From assembly GCA_947496905.1 (NCBI GenBank), contig CANMEW010000006.1, positions 13,984 through 23,478 on the forward strand: DNA of 9,495 bases. Direction: 5' to 3'. The DNA comes from Rickettsiales bacterium. Its GTDB lineage: Bacteria > Pseudomonadota > Alphaproteobacteria > Rickettsiales > UBA1997. The notes below the pieces were generated by a model. It searched no databases. It was not told the DNA's origin and worked only from the letters and a program-made list of their open reading frames with translations. This document shows, piece after piece, positions 1 to 6,344 of the stretch (its first letter is position 1; every line of letters begins with the position of its first letter). The translations under genes and the position numbers were made by a program.

Positions 1-60
1 ATTTTTTTACAAAATTTTTTGAGGTATGAAAAATACATCGGCAAAATTTTGTAAAAAAAT
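1..60. repeat. Perfect 18-bp inverted repeat, possible (bidirectional) terminator
   Basis: Bases 1-18 (ATTTTTTTACAAAATTTT) are exactly the reverse complement of bases 43-60. The 24-base spacer holds a nested small hairpin, GTAT (24-27) with ATAC (33-36). The structure lies 37 bases beyond the bioF stop and has T-tracts on both strands, so it could end the leftward transcript and any transcript converging from outside the window. It is not a classical GC-stem terminator because the stem is almost all A/T. It starts at the window edge and may extend further left, so a longer palindromic repeat is also possible. Confidence 0.6.
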
Positions 61-96
61 CGCTAAAAATTAACAAAAAATGACGGAAAAAAATAA

Positions 97-1329
97 TTAA
101 CTAACGGTGTCTAGTAAAATTTCCGCCAATTTTTTAATCTGATTTTTTGTGTGATTCGCTGAAAAAGTAATGCGCAATCTTGCCTTTCCAGCTTCTACCG
201 TTGGCGGACGAATTGCTGAAATTAAAAATCCCTCCTCCGCAACTTTTGCCGCCACCTCAAGCGCCTTTTTACTCCCCTCTACACCAAAGTCCTTTAGACT
301 CTGGTGTATTTTTTTATTTTTACGCCGCATGGACGGCGCCCCACATTGTGGAGAGTCCCCTACGCCAGAACTGAGAAGTTCAGGTTTTAAGTAGCTCTGG
401 CATAGAATAATCACCACGATTGCCGATTGCGGCTTTTTCATTCCCATTAAATCGCAAAAATATTCGGCATTTTTTAGAACTTTTTCTCCCAATTTTTTTT
501 GCTGAATAATTTTTAGAGATGCGAGTGAAGCAGCGAGAATAGCGGGCGGAAGAGCAGTGGAGTAAATTGCTGAGCGAGCGAAATTGCGCAGGTAGTCAAT
601 TAGAATTTTCTCGCCCGCAATGTAGCCACCAAGAGAGCCAAAGGCTTTGGAAAAAGTGCCAAATTGCAGGTGGCTTTGCTCTGAAAAATTATTTGTAAAA
701 GTAACCCCGTGGGCATCGTCAGACAAAAGCAGACAATCAAATTTTCCTGCGAGTGCTTGTAATTTTTCTACTTCACCAAGATCGCCATCCATTGAGAATA
801 CTGTCTCGGTGATGATTAGGCATTTTTTAAATTTGCTGCGATTTTGCGTGAGAATTTCTTCAGCGTGGTTGAGGTCATTATGTTGGAAACGCATCAGGCG
901 CGCGCCGGAGAGCTTTGATCCGTCAATCAAACTGGCGTGAATTAGGCGGTCGGCAAGGATTAAATCTCCCTCCCCTGCCAATGCTGGAATGGCACCAATT
1001 GCGGAGGCGTAGCCGGAAGAAAAAATAATTGCGTCACTACATTTTTTAAATTTCGCGACCGCTTTTTCTAATTTTCTGTAGAGTGAATTATTTCCGGTGA
1101 CGTAGCGCGAGGCGCGTGCACCAACGCCGTATTTTTCAATTGCAGCAATTGCAGCTTTTTTTACAGACAGGTTTTGCGAGAGACCGAAATAGTCGTTGCA
1201 GCAGAAGGAGATGTGTTTTTTTGATCCTCGAGAAACCTCAACCGCCGCTGTGGCGTTTGATTCCACGAGCCTGCGGTAGAGATTTTTTTCTTTCAGATTT
1301 TGGAGGGATGTGGAGTAGAAATTTTTCAC
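97..1329 (-). CDS. bioF: 8-amino-7-oxononanoate synthase (BioF-like, PLP-dependent) with an internal insertion
   Basis: This is an alpha-oxoamine synthase, 410 aa. BioF condenses pimeloyl-ACP or pimeloyl-CoA with L-alanine to give 8-amino-7-oxononanoate in cytoplasmic biotin synthesis. Visible marks are CNDYFGL (res 44-50), the glycine-rich GVGARASRYVTGN (68-80), LIHASLID with the cofactor-stacking His (H131), ETVFSMDGDLG (175-185), SDDAHG (203-208, PLP-binding Asp and His) and GTFSKAFGSLGG, where K228 is the Schiff-base lysine. The RYVTGN motif fits BioF better than 5-aminolevulinate synthase (HemA), which usually shows an ISGT-type motif there. The start is GTG, with AGGAG at 1333-1337 overlapping the upstream stop codon; the 3-base gap to the GTG is short, but a later start would remove the conserved N-terminal helix. 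The gene begins 6 bases after the virB6-like stop, so the two are probably co-transcribed. Residues about 311-352 are extra relative to the family (see the repeat entry). No other biotin gene is in the window. Confidence 0.88.
   Translation of the reverse strand: MKNFYSTSLQNLKEKNLYRRLVESNATAAVEVSRGSKKHISFCCNDYFGLSQNLSVKKAAIAAIEKYGVGARASRYVTGNNSLYRKLEKAVAKFKKCSDAIIFSSGYASAIGAIPALAGEGDLILADRLIHASLIDGSKLSGARLMRFQHNDLNHAEEILTQNRSKFKKCLIITETVFSMDGDLGEVEKLQALAGKFDCLLLSDDAHGVTFTNNFSEQSHLQFGTFSKAFGSLGGYIAGEKILIDYLRNFARSAIYSTALPPAILAASLASLKIIQQKKLGEKVLKNAEYFCDLMGMKKPQSAIVVIILCQSYLKPELLSSGVGDSPQCGAPSMRRKNKKIHQSLKDFGVEGSKKALEVAAKVAEEGFLISAIRPPTVEAGKARLRITFSANHTKNQIKKLAEILLDTVS
276..402 (-). repeat. In-frame palindromic insertion inside bioF (RPE-like)
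   Basis: The BioF fold is interrupted between SAIVVIIL (res 302-309) and KKALEVAAK (354-362), where family members normally have only a few residues. The roughly 42 extra codons are rich in inverted repeats. ACACCAAAGTC (281-291) faces GACTCTGGTGT (297-307), an 11-bp stem whose single mismatch becomes a G-U pair in the mRNA. CGCCG (323-327) faces CGGCG (334-338). CCACA and TGTGG flank one base (341-351). CCAGAACT (365-372) faces AGTTCAGG (377-384) with one mismatch. The frame stays open and the catalytic residues are intact, so the enzyme may still work with a surface loop. The resemblance is to the Rickettsia palindromic elements found inside genes. Family membership cannot be judged from one copy, and the exact ends are uncertain. 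Confidence 0.6.
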
Positions 1330-1335
1330 CTTCTC

Positions 1336-4300
1336 CTATTTTTTAGGTGACGCTTTTGGAGGCGGATGATTGTTGGAGTCAACTTTAGCTTTCGCGCCAG
1401 AATGTCTGTCGACCTTACCATGTGCATCTCCCGTGTCTTTACTCTTTCTGTGTAAGCCTTCGTGATGAGGTTTTGCTTGCTCTGGAGCGGCAGTTTTTTT
1501 CGAACCACCTCCACCTGCAGAACTTTTTTTAGCACCACCGCCTTTTGGCTGATTACCGTAACCAGAAGATTTAACCGGTTTTTTAGCGCCACCACTTCCC
1601 TTACTACCTTGAGCCGCAGGTGCGGATGGCGTAGCTGCAGCAGCTGGAGCGGAAGATGCTGAGCTACCACTTTGTGCGCTTGCTGCTGGAGGTGGTGGAG
1701 ATTGTGGCGGAGGAGTTGGCTCTGAAGCTGGAGTAGGGGCTGGTTCCGAAGCGGAATCCGCAACTTTTGCACTTTCACCAGCAGATGATGAGTCACTTGC
1801 TGCCGCTGGTGGAGCAGAATCTGTTGGAGAAGTAGAAGCTGACTCAGATTTTTGTTCCGCTGGAGGTTGAGTAGAAGAGCTTACAGCGCCTTGATCTGGA
1901 GAGTCACCACCAGAATCGCTTGCTGGAGGTGGAGCTGGTTGTTCTGTAGCAGCATTATTTCCTTCTGCGGCTTTCGCACCTTCGCCAGATGAGTCACTTG
2001 CCGCAGGATCTTCTGCTTTTGGAGCCTCTGCTGCTGGAGTAGGAGCTTGTTCTGACGCAGCTTTTTCACCACCGCCTTCACTTCCACCACCTTTTGCGCC
2101 ATCAGCTTTAGCATTGCCTTCAGGATTCGCTGAAGGTGGAGGAGTAGAAGCTGACTCAGCTTTTTGTTCCGCTGGAGGAGTAGAAGCTGACTCAGCTTTT
2201 TGTTCCGCTGGAGGAGTAGAAGCTGATTCAGCTTTGCCATCACCGCCTTCACTTCCACCACCAGACGAGCCACTTGCCGCAGGATCTTTTGCGCCATCAG
2301 CTGTAGACTTGTCTTCCGGATTAGTTTTTGCACCATCGGCTGTAGCATTGCCTTCAGGATTTTTTGCACCATCACCTTTTGCACCTTCTCCATCTTTTGT
2401 CACCGCTTCCGCACCTTTTGCATCTTGATCACTTTTAGCTACTGCATCTCCACCTTTTGCATCTTGATCACTTTTAGCTACTGCATCTCCACCTTTTACT
2501 TCTTGATCACTTTTAGCTACTGCATCTCCACCTTTTGCCTCTTGCGCACCTTCCACAGACTTTCCTTGATCGCCAAGTTTTCTAGCAATCTCACCACCTT
2601 TCCTCGCCACAGCTCCTGTAGCCTTTCTAGTCGCACCCATACCGCGTTTTTGCATTGTTTGAAGAGCGCCTCCAACTTTTTTCATCATGCCGGAAGCGGA
2701 AGCGCCAGACCAGTTGGAATCAAGGTCACTACCAACAAGCTTTCCTGCAACTGAGGAGATTTTTTCCAAGAAAGCCATGAAGATGAACAGCATGAATGCT
2801 GCCTTAATGATTGTGTTCAGCTTTGTCGCATTAAGGCCGGTAATCATTGGGATGCCAATTCCCAAAGTTTTCAAACCGCTATATTGGCTGAGATTGTCAG
2901 TGCCGACAAAAATGCAGTAGATACTTGTGTCTGCCGCAGCGCCAGCGCAGTTAATTGCTTTTGGACCGCGCTGCCCATCTCCACTGAAAGTGGCATCAGG
3001 GCCAATGATGGCGGCATCAAGCAAGGAAATTAAAACAGCGAGGTAGGCAAAGAGGATCATCGGCTGAAGAGTGACTCCGAGCAATTTTTTCCACCACTGC
3101 TGGAAGATGCCCTTGGTTCTCTCAAACATCGAAAGCGTGATGGTAATTGGCGAGACGTACATCAACAGCACCATCGCCGTGATGCACATCAAGAAAATGT
3201 GCATTGCTCGAACCGCAATTGCGATTAGGCAGAAGGCAAAGAAGAAGGTTGCGACAAAGAAAATAATTCCGAGACCACCGGTGAAAAATCCACCCAGAAT
3301 TAGCATGACTAAATTTGGCACTGAGACACTCGGACCAAAACCCAATGCGAGAGCAATTTTACAATCAAGCGTATCCCAGATTCTGAGATATTCTTTGCCT
3401 GGAGGATAGGCTAGTTTGTCTTCGCTGTATTTCGTGTCTTCACTTGGATCGGCGTAGTTGAATCGTGGAAATTGGCAGCCGTCTAATTTGTTTGCGGGAG
3501 CAGATTCATCAACCTTGAACGCCATGTCGGCAAGAAGACCAGAACTGTCCATCACACCTTTCATGAAGCCAGATTGCCAGCCATCTCCCGCCGCAAAATA
3601 CATCACTAAAGCAACTTTGAGAATGTAGCTCATCAGCACTTTTTTACTGAGGTAAGTGCTGTTCACGGCAAATAAAATAGAGATGCCGATACCAATCACG
3701 GAGAATGTCAGAGCCACCTTGATGACGGTCTGCAAACTGTCCTGAACCTTTAAAAAGAATGATTTTGTTTTTAGATCTTCGCCTTTTTTGTAGTCGTAAT
3801 TGCCACTCGCGCAAACCCCATCCTTCGTCGCCACCTCTTTTGGATCAGTACATCTGGTGTCTCCCGCCTTGTTCAAAAACACATTCTCCATTGTTTCTTT
3901 GAAGCACTGCACCATTGGAGCAGAGAAGCCTTTCATGGAAACAGGAATTAAATCAGAATTGTAGCCGTAAACATTTTGGGAATCGCCCTTCATGTTGCGA
4001 CAAGTGGCGGAAATAAAATCGCCATCAAAATCATCGCCTGTGCGGACGTAAGGCTGAATTGGGATTTTACTGCAATGATTCATGAATTGGCAGGTGGGCG
4101 TGACCTCTTCTGTTCCGCCACCAAGTGGATGATTGTAAGGACAAACCGAAAAGGTTTTAGCGCAGATGTGGTTTGGCTGCCTCCTGCTTTCGTAAATGTC
4201 GAAAGTGACATTTTGCAAACTGCACAATTCTCCCATTTTGCAGAACTTGTAATCGTAGTCGCTTAAAGTGCCACCCAGCCCTTTTTTACTCTCAATGCAA

Positions 4301-5319
4301 ATGGTGTTTTGACTTCTTGCTTTGCAGCAAGCGTAAGCAACCGCTTCTTCGGCGGTGTGATTTTCTGTTAAAAACCTACCGCAAGCATAAACCGGCGCAA
4401 CTCCAGGCCCCGTCATGTAGTAGCGTTGCTTGCCGGAAGAATCGTAACCAAGATATTTGCTAAAATTCGGCGGATTGTCGCAAGCGCCATCCCCATTATC
4501 CACATACTCCCGACCACCGTAAATAAATTCTCGGTACCCTTGGTTTGTGATTAGCTTAGAACCAGTTCCCTTAGCGCCATATGTCGCTTCCAGATATCTG
4601 CGGTAGGCTCCGGAGACTTTTTTTGAAACGATTTCCGTTGTGCCATCAGCCTTAGTTGCCTCCTGAATATTCCACTCATTCCAATCGTGACCACAGACCC
4701 TTCCGCTTTCGTAAGCTATTCGAGCAACATCCCAAATTACCGCCAGTGCCGCAACGGCAACACCATGTGCAACGACATAACCAGCAACCCCAATACAACA
4801 TCTCGTCGTGTCAGCGGTTGCGATTGTACACAATGGTGGCTTTGAAGCGCAGGTTGCAGTTGTCAGTACTGTTCTAGCAACACATTTTGCACCCAACTTT
4901 ACTATACTAACTGTACTGGATGGCCCTGGAACCGATGGAGGAGTCACAGTCGTTGCAGCATCCGCCAGCGTTTCCGTAGTATCAATGGCGACGGCATCAA
5001 CATTTACTGGCGTAGGTTTACAAGCAACTTTCTTAACAGCAATTTCGGTCGCTTTCATTGCAATACCAACTGCGCTAATGTAGGCGATGCAGGTTGGATT
5101 ATTAGGATCCCAATACACGTCTTTAAGCTTAAGAAATGGATCGAAGTCAATTGTTCCTGTGTTACATCTGCCACCTTCCCACTTGCTACCATCCCTAATC
5201 CCCTCATGAGCAAAAGAACTCCGCGCGGAAAGAATGGTGGTGGCGACAAGAATGAGGAGGAAAAGGAGGGAGATTGGCGCTCGTGAGATTTTGATTAACC
5301 GCCAGTTAGTGAGCATCAA
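1336..5319 (-). CDS. VirB6/TrbL-family type IV secretion channel protein with a long low-complexity tail
   Basis: This is a predicted inner-membrane protein of about 1327 aa, far longer than plain VirB6 (about 300 aa) but in the style of Rickettsiales VirB6 proteins. The N-terminus looks like a signal peptide: K/R residues, a hydrophobic stretch at 13-32, then a possible cleavage after SSFA (res 34-37). Residues 52-503 contain 24 cysteines, suggesting a disulfide-bonded periplasmic domain, with one possible membrane span near 176-197. The VirB6/TrbL-like core has hydrophobic segments at about 534-553, 562-578, 667-703 (probably two spans), 705-730, 752-773 and 836-855. From about 915 to the end lies a region rich in A, S, G, P, E and K with tandem repeats, turning basic near the C-terminus. 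The first codon may be TTG (5317-5319) or, more likely, the ATG at 5314-5316, which overlaps the hisG end by 11 bases. No clear Shine-Dalgarno is seen, so translation may be coupled to hisG. No other secretion gene is present in the window. Confidence 0.8.
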   Translation of the reverse strand: MMLTNWRLIKISRAPISLLFLLILVATTILSARSSFAHEGIRDGSKWEGGRCNTGTIDFDPFLKLKDVYWDPNNPTCIAYISAVGIAMKATEIAVKKVACKPTPVNVDAVAIDTTETLADAATTVTPPSVPGPSSTVSIVKLGAKCVARTVLTTATCASKPPLCTIATADTTRCCIGVAGYVVAHGVAVAALAVIWDVARIAYESGRVCGHDWNEWNIQEATKADGTTEIVSKKVSGAYRRYLEATYGAKGTGSKLITNQGYREFIYGGREYVDNGDGACDNPPNFSKYLGYDSSGKQRYYMTGPGVAPVYACGRFLTENHTAEEAVAYACCKARSQNTICIESKKGLGGTLSDYDYKFCKMGELCSLQNVTFDIYESRRQPNHICAKTFSVCPYNHPLGGGTEEVTPTCQFMNHCSKIPIQPYVRTGDDFDGDFISATCRNMKGDSQNVYGYNSDLIPVSMKGFSAPMVQCFKETMENVFLNKAGDTRCTDPKEVATKDGVCASGNYDYKKGEDLKTKSFFLKVQDSLQTVIKVALTFSVIGIGISILFAVNSTYLSKKVLMSYILKVALVMYFAAGDGWQSGFMKGVMDSSGLLADMAFKVDESAPANKLDGCQFPRFNYADPSEDTKYSEDKLAYPPGKEYLRIWDTLDCKIALALGFGPSVSVPNLVMLILGGFFTGGLGIIFFVATFFFAFCLIAIAVRAMHIFLMCITAMVLLMYVSPITITLSMFERTKGIFQQWWKKLLGVTLQPMILFAYLAVLISLLDAAIIGPDATFSGDGQRGPKAINCAGAAADTSIYCIFVGTDNLSQYSGLKTLGIGIPMITGLNATKLNTIIKAAFMLFIFMAFLEKISSVAGKLVGSDLDSNWSGASASGMMKKVGGALQTMQKRGMGATRKATGAVARKGGEIARKLGDQGKSVEGAQEAKGGDAVAKSDQEVKGGDAVAKSDQDAKGGDAVAKSDQDAKGAEAVTKDGEGAKGDGAKNPEGNATADGAKTNPEDKSTADGAKDPAASGSSGGGSEGGDGKAESASTPPAEQKAESASTPPAEQKAESASTPPPSANPEGNAKADGAKGGGSEGGGEKAASEQAPTPAAEAPKAEDPAASDSSGEGAKAAEGNNAATEQPAPPPASDSGGDSPDQGAVSSSTQPPAEQKSESASTSPTDSAPPAAASDSSSAGESAKVADSASEPAPTPASEPTPPPQSPPPPAASAQSGSSASSAPAAAATPSAPAAQGSKGSGGAKKPVKSSGYGNQPKGGGAKKSSAGGGGSKKTAAPEQAKPHHEGLHRKSKDTGDAHGKVDRHSGAKAKVDSNNHPPPKASPKK
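2137..2235 (-). repeat. 36-bp tandem repeat in the VirB6-like tail (KAESASTPPAEQ units)
   Basis: The 12-residue unit KAESASTPPAEQ occurs twice in full and once partly, at residues 1029-1061. The DNA repeats with a 36-base period at 2138, 2174 and 2210, almost without base change, which points to recent slippage or unequal exchange. A degenerate relative (PPAEQKSESASTSP) recurs further toward the C-terminus near base 1850. Because the unit length is a multiple of three, gain or loss of units leaves the frame intact. Confidence 0.9.
2425..2541 (-). repeat. 39-bp tandem repeat in the VirB6-like tail (AKGGDAVAKSDQ units)
   Basis: Three near-identical 13-residue units, (E/D)(A/V)KGGDAVAKSDQ, occupy residues 927-965, and a degenerate fourth unit follows (966-978, bases 2386-2424). 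The 39-base period is seen directly: the shared ttgatc marker lies at 2425, 2464 and 2503. The units are charged and probably disordered. They mark the start of the low-complexity tail just after the last membrane segment. Confidence 0.9.
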
Positions 5320-5953
5320 AGAGTTTGATTAGCCGATTAATTTCGTGATTGGAAATTTTAAAAGAAGTGCGATTGGCAATTAGGTGAGAGCTAACATCTA
5401 GAATTTTTTTTAACTCCAGCATGTGGTTTTCTGCGAGGGTTTTACCGCTGCTGACGAGATCAAGAATGAAGTCGCACAAATTTAACTTTGGAGCGATTTC
5501 AATTGCGCCATTGAGCTTGATGACCTCAGCCTGAATTCCAAATTGTGAAAAATAGCGACTGGCAACTGAAGTGTATTTGGTGGCGATGCGGATGTGACTG
5601 CTTTTGAGCAAGTCCAGTTCTGAAGATTTTTTTGCCGCAATCGACAGGCGACATTTTCCAATTCCCAAATCGAGTAATGAAAAAATTTCTGAGATTGCAT
5701 TTTGAGGAGCAAATTCTTCCAAGACATCAGAGCCACAAATGCCGATGTCAGCGGCGCCAAACTTCACAAAAGTTGCTACGTCGAATGAGCGAACTTTGAC
5801 GATTTCAAGATTTTTGCGATTGGTTTTAAAAACCAATTTACGCGAGGAATCATCGAAGAAATCTTTTTCTGGAATGATGTCAACCTTAGACAGCAAGGGG
5901 TTTAGCTCGTCCAAAATTCTTCCTTTTGGCACCGCCATTACAATTTTTTTCAT
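5306..5953 (-). CDS. hisG: ATP phosphoribosyltransferase, short form (HisG-S)
   Basis: HisG joins ATP and PRPP to make phosphoribosyl-ATP, the first and committed step of histidine synthesis in the cytoplasm. At 215 aa this is the short form, which lacks the C-terminal regulatory domain of the roughly 300-aa long form. Family knowledge says such enzymes need the HisZ regulatory subunit, which is not in this window. Visible marks are AVPKGRI near the N-terminus (res 7-13), GAADIGICGSDVL (66-78) and the PRPP-binding signature DLVSSGKTL (165-173). The start is the ATG at 5951-5953, which gives the usual MKKIVMAVPKGR opening, with no evident Shine-Dalgarno. The MITE-like element ends 26 bases upstream. 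The 3' end overlaps the start of the virB6-like gene, so the two probably share a transcript. Confidence 0.92.
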   Translation of the reverse strand: MKKIVMAVPKGRILDELNPLLSKVDIIPEKDFFDDSSRKLVFKTNRKNLEIVKVRSFDVATFVKFGAADIGICGSDVLEEFAPQNAISEIFSLLDLGIGKCRLSIAAKKSSELDLLKSSHIRIATKYTSVASRYFSQFGIQAEVIKLNGAIEIAPKLNLCDFILDLVSSGKTLAENHMLELKKILDVSSHLIANRTSFKISNHEINRLIKLFDAH

Positions 5954-5979
5954 TCGGATGCTGTTTAATTTAATGCGAA

Positions 5980-6130
5980 CCTAGGGAACCTCTGAAAAAC
6001 CTAGATTTTTTGAGAAATTTTTAGGCAACAAATTTTTGAGCAGGAAAGCGTACCTTGATGTACGTGCTCGCGAAAAAATTTGGTAACGAAAAAATTTCCG
6101 GAAAAGATGGTTTTTCAGAGGTTCCTTAGG
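5980..6130. mobile_element. MITE-like palindromic element with 22-bp terminal inverted repeats
   Basis: Bases 5980-6001 and 6109-6130 are inverted copies with one mismatch; the inner 17 bases (GGAACCTCTGAAAAACC) are identical. The arms continue to match imperfectly inward (AAATTTTT tracts, GAGCA/TGCTC) to a central GTAC-CTTGAT-GTAC near 6050-6064, so the whole element could fold as one long hairpin. Taking the element proper as 5984-6126 (143 bp), it is flanked by TA on both sides (5982-5983 and 6127-6128). That fits a TA target duplication as made by IS630/mariner-type transposases, but the outer CCTA/TAGG bases are themselves symmetric, so the true ends are ambiguous. It has no coding capacity and no transposase is nearby. 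It lies between the small CaaX-ending gene and hisG. Confidence 0.8.
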
Positions 6131-6320
6131 AAACGATGCAGCACTCATTACTATTTTTCTTGCCAGCTACCGTTTTTGCAAATTGCACCTTAATTGCTTC
6201 TGCTGGCCTACCAATAATAACTTTTATTTTTCCTTCATCAATTTCTGCATTATCGAGATTTTCTTTACCGACATCATCGCTTTCATTATTTGGCAATGGC
6301 ATAACAGCTTTATGAGGCAC
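6126..6320 (-). CDS. Small hypothetical protein (64 aa) ending in a CaaX-like CCIVS
   Basis: I do not recognise a family. The gene starts at GTG (6318-6320), preceded by AGGAG at 6328-6332 with a 7-base gap, the best Shine-Dalgarno in the window and good evidence that it is translated. It starts 24 bases after the sucA stop on the same strand, so it is probably expressed with sucA. The protein has an acidic first half (NNESDDVGKENLDNAEIDEG), then a short hydrophobic strand (IKVIIGRP), a basic stretch (KTVAGKK) and the C-terminus NECCIVS. There is no signal peptide or membrane span. The last four residues, CIVS, match the eukaryotic CaaX pattern (Cys, two aliphatics, then Ser, a farnesyltransferase-type end). 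The stop codon lies at the edge of the MITE-like element. An alternative in-frame ATG is residue 7 but lacks its own ribosome binding site. Confidence 0.65.
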   Translation of the reverse strand: MPHKAVMPLPNNESDDVGKENLDNAEIDEGKIKVIIGRPAEAIKVQFAKTVAGKKNSNECCIVS

Positions 6321-6327
6321 AGACTCT

Positions 6328-6332
6328 CTCCT
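6328..6332 (-). promoter_or_regulatory. Strong Shine-Dalgarno of the 64-aa gene
   Basis: The minus-strand sequence AGGAGAGAGTCT precedes the GTG start, placing AGGAG 7 bases upstream of it. This match fixes GTG at 6320 as the start rather than the internal ATG, and it contrasts with sucA, hisG and the virB6-like gene, which show no clear site. Confidence 0.7.
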
Positions 6333-6344
6333 GCAAATACTACT

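Noticed and set aside
97..1329. 5-aminolevulinate synthase (HemA) instead of BioF
   Set aside because: Both belong to the alpha-oxoamine synthase family, but the ASRYVTGN region and the N-terminus fit BioF better, and HemA-type motifs are not seen.
1881..2393. Long open frames overlapping the VirB6-like tail on both strands (for example 1326-1796 and 1881-2393 on minus, 2114-2428 and 2425-2754 on plus)
   Set aside because: They are shadows of the repetitive, biased coding sequence of the tail. Their products are themselves artificial repeats and they lack ribosome binding sites.
2137..2541. Regularly spaced repeats as a CRISPR array
   Set aside because: The repeats are contiguous, in frame within a coding gene, and have no variable spacers.
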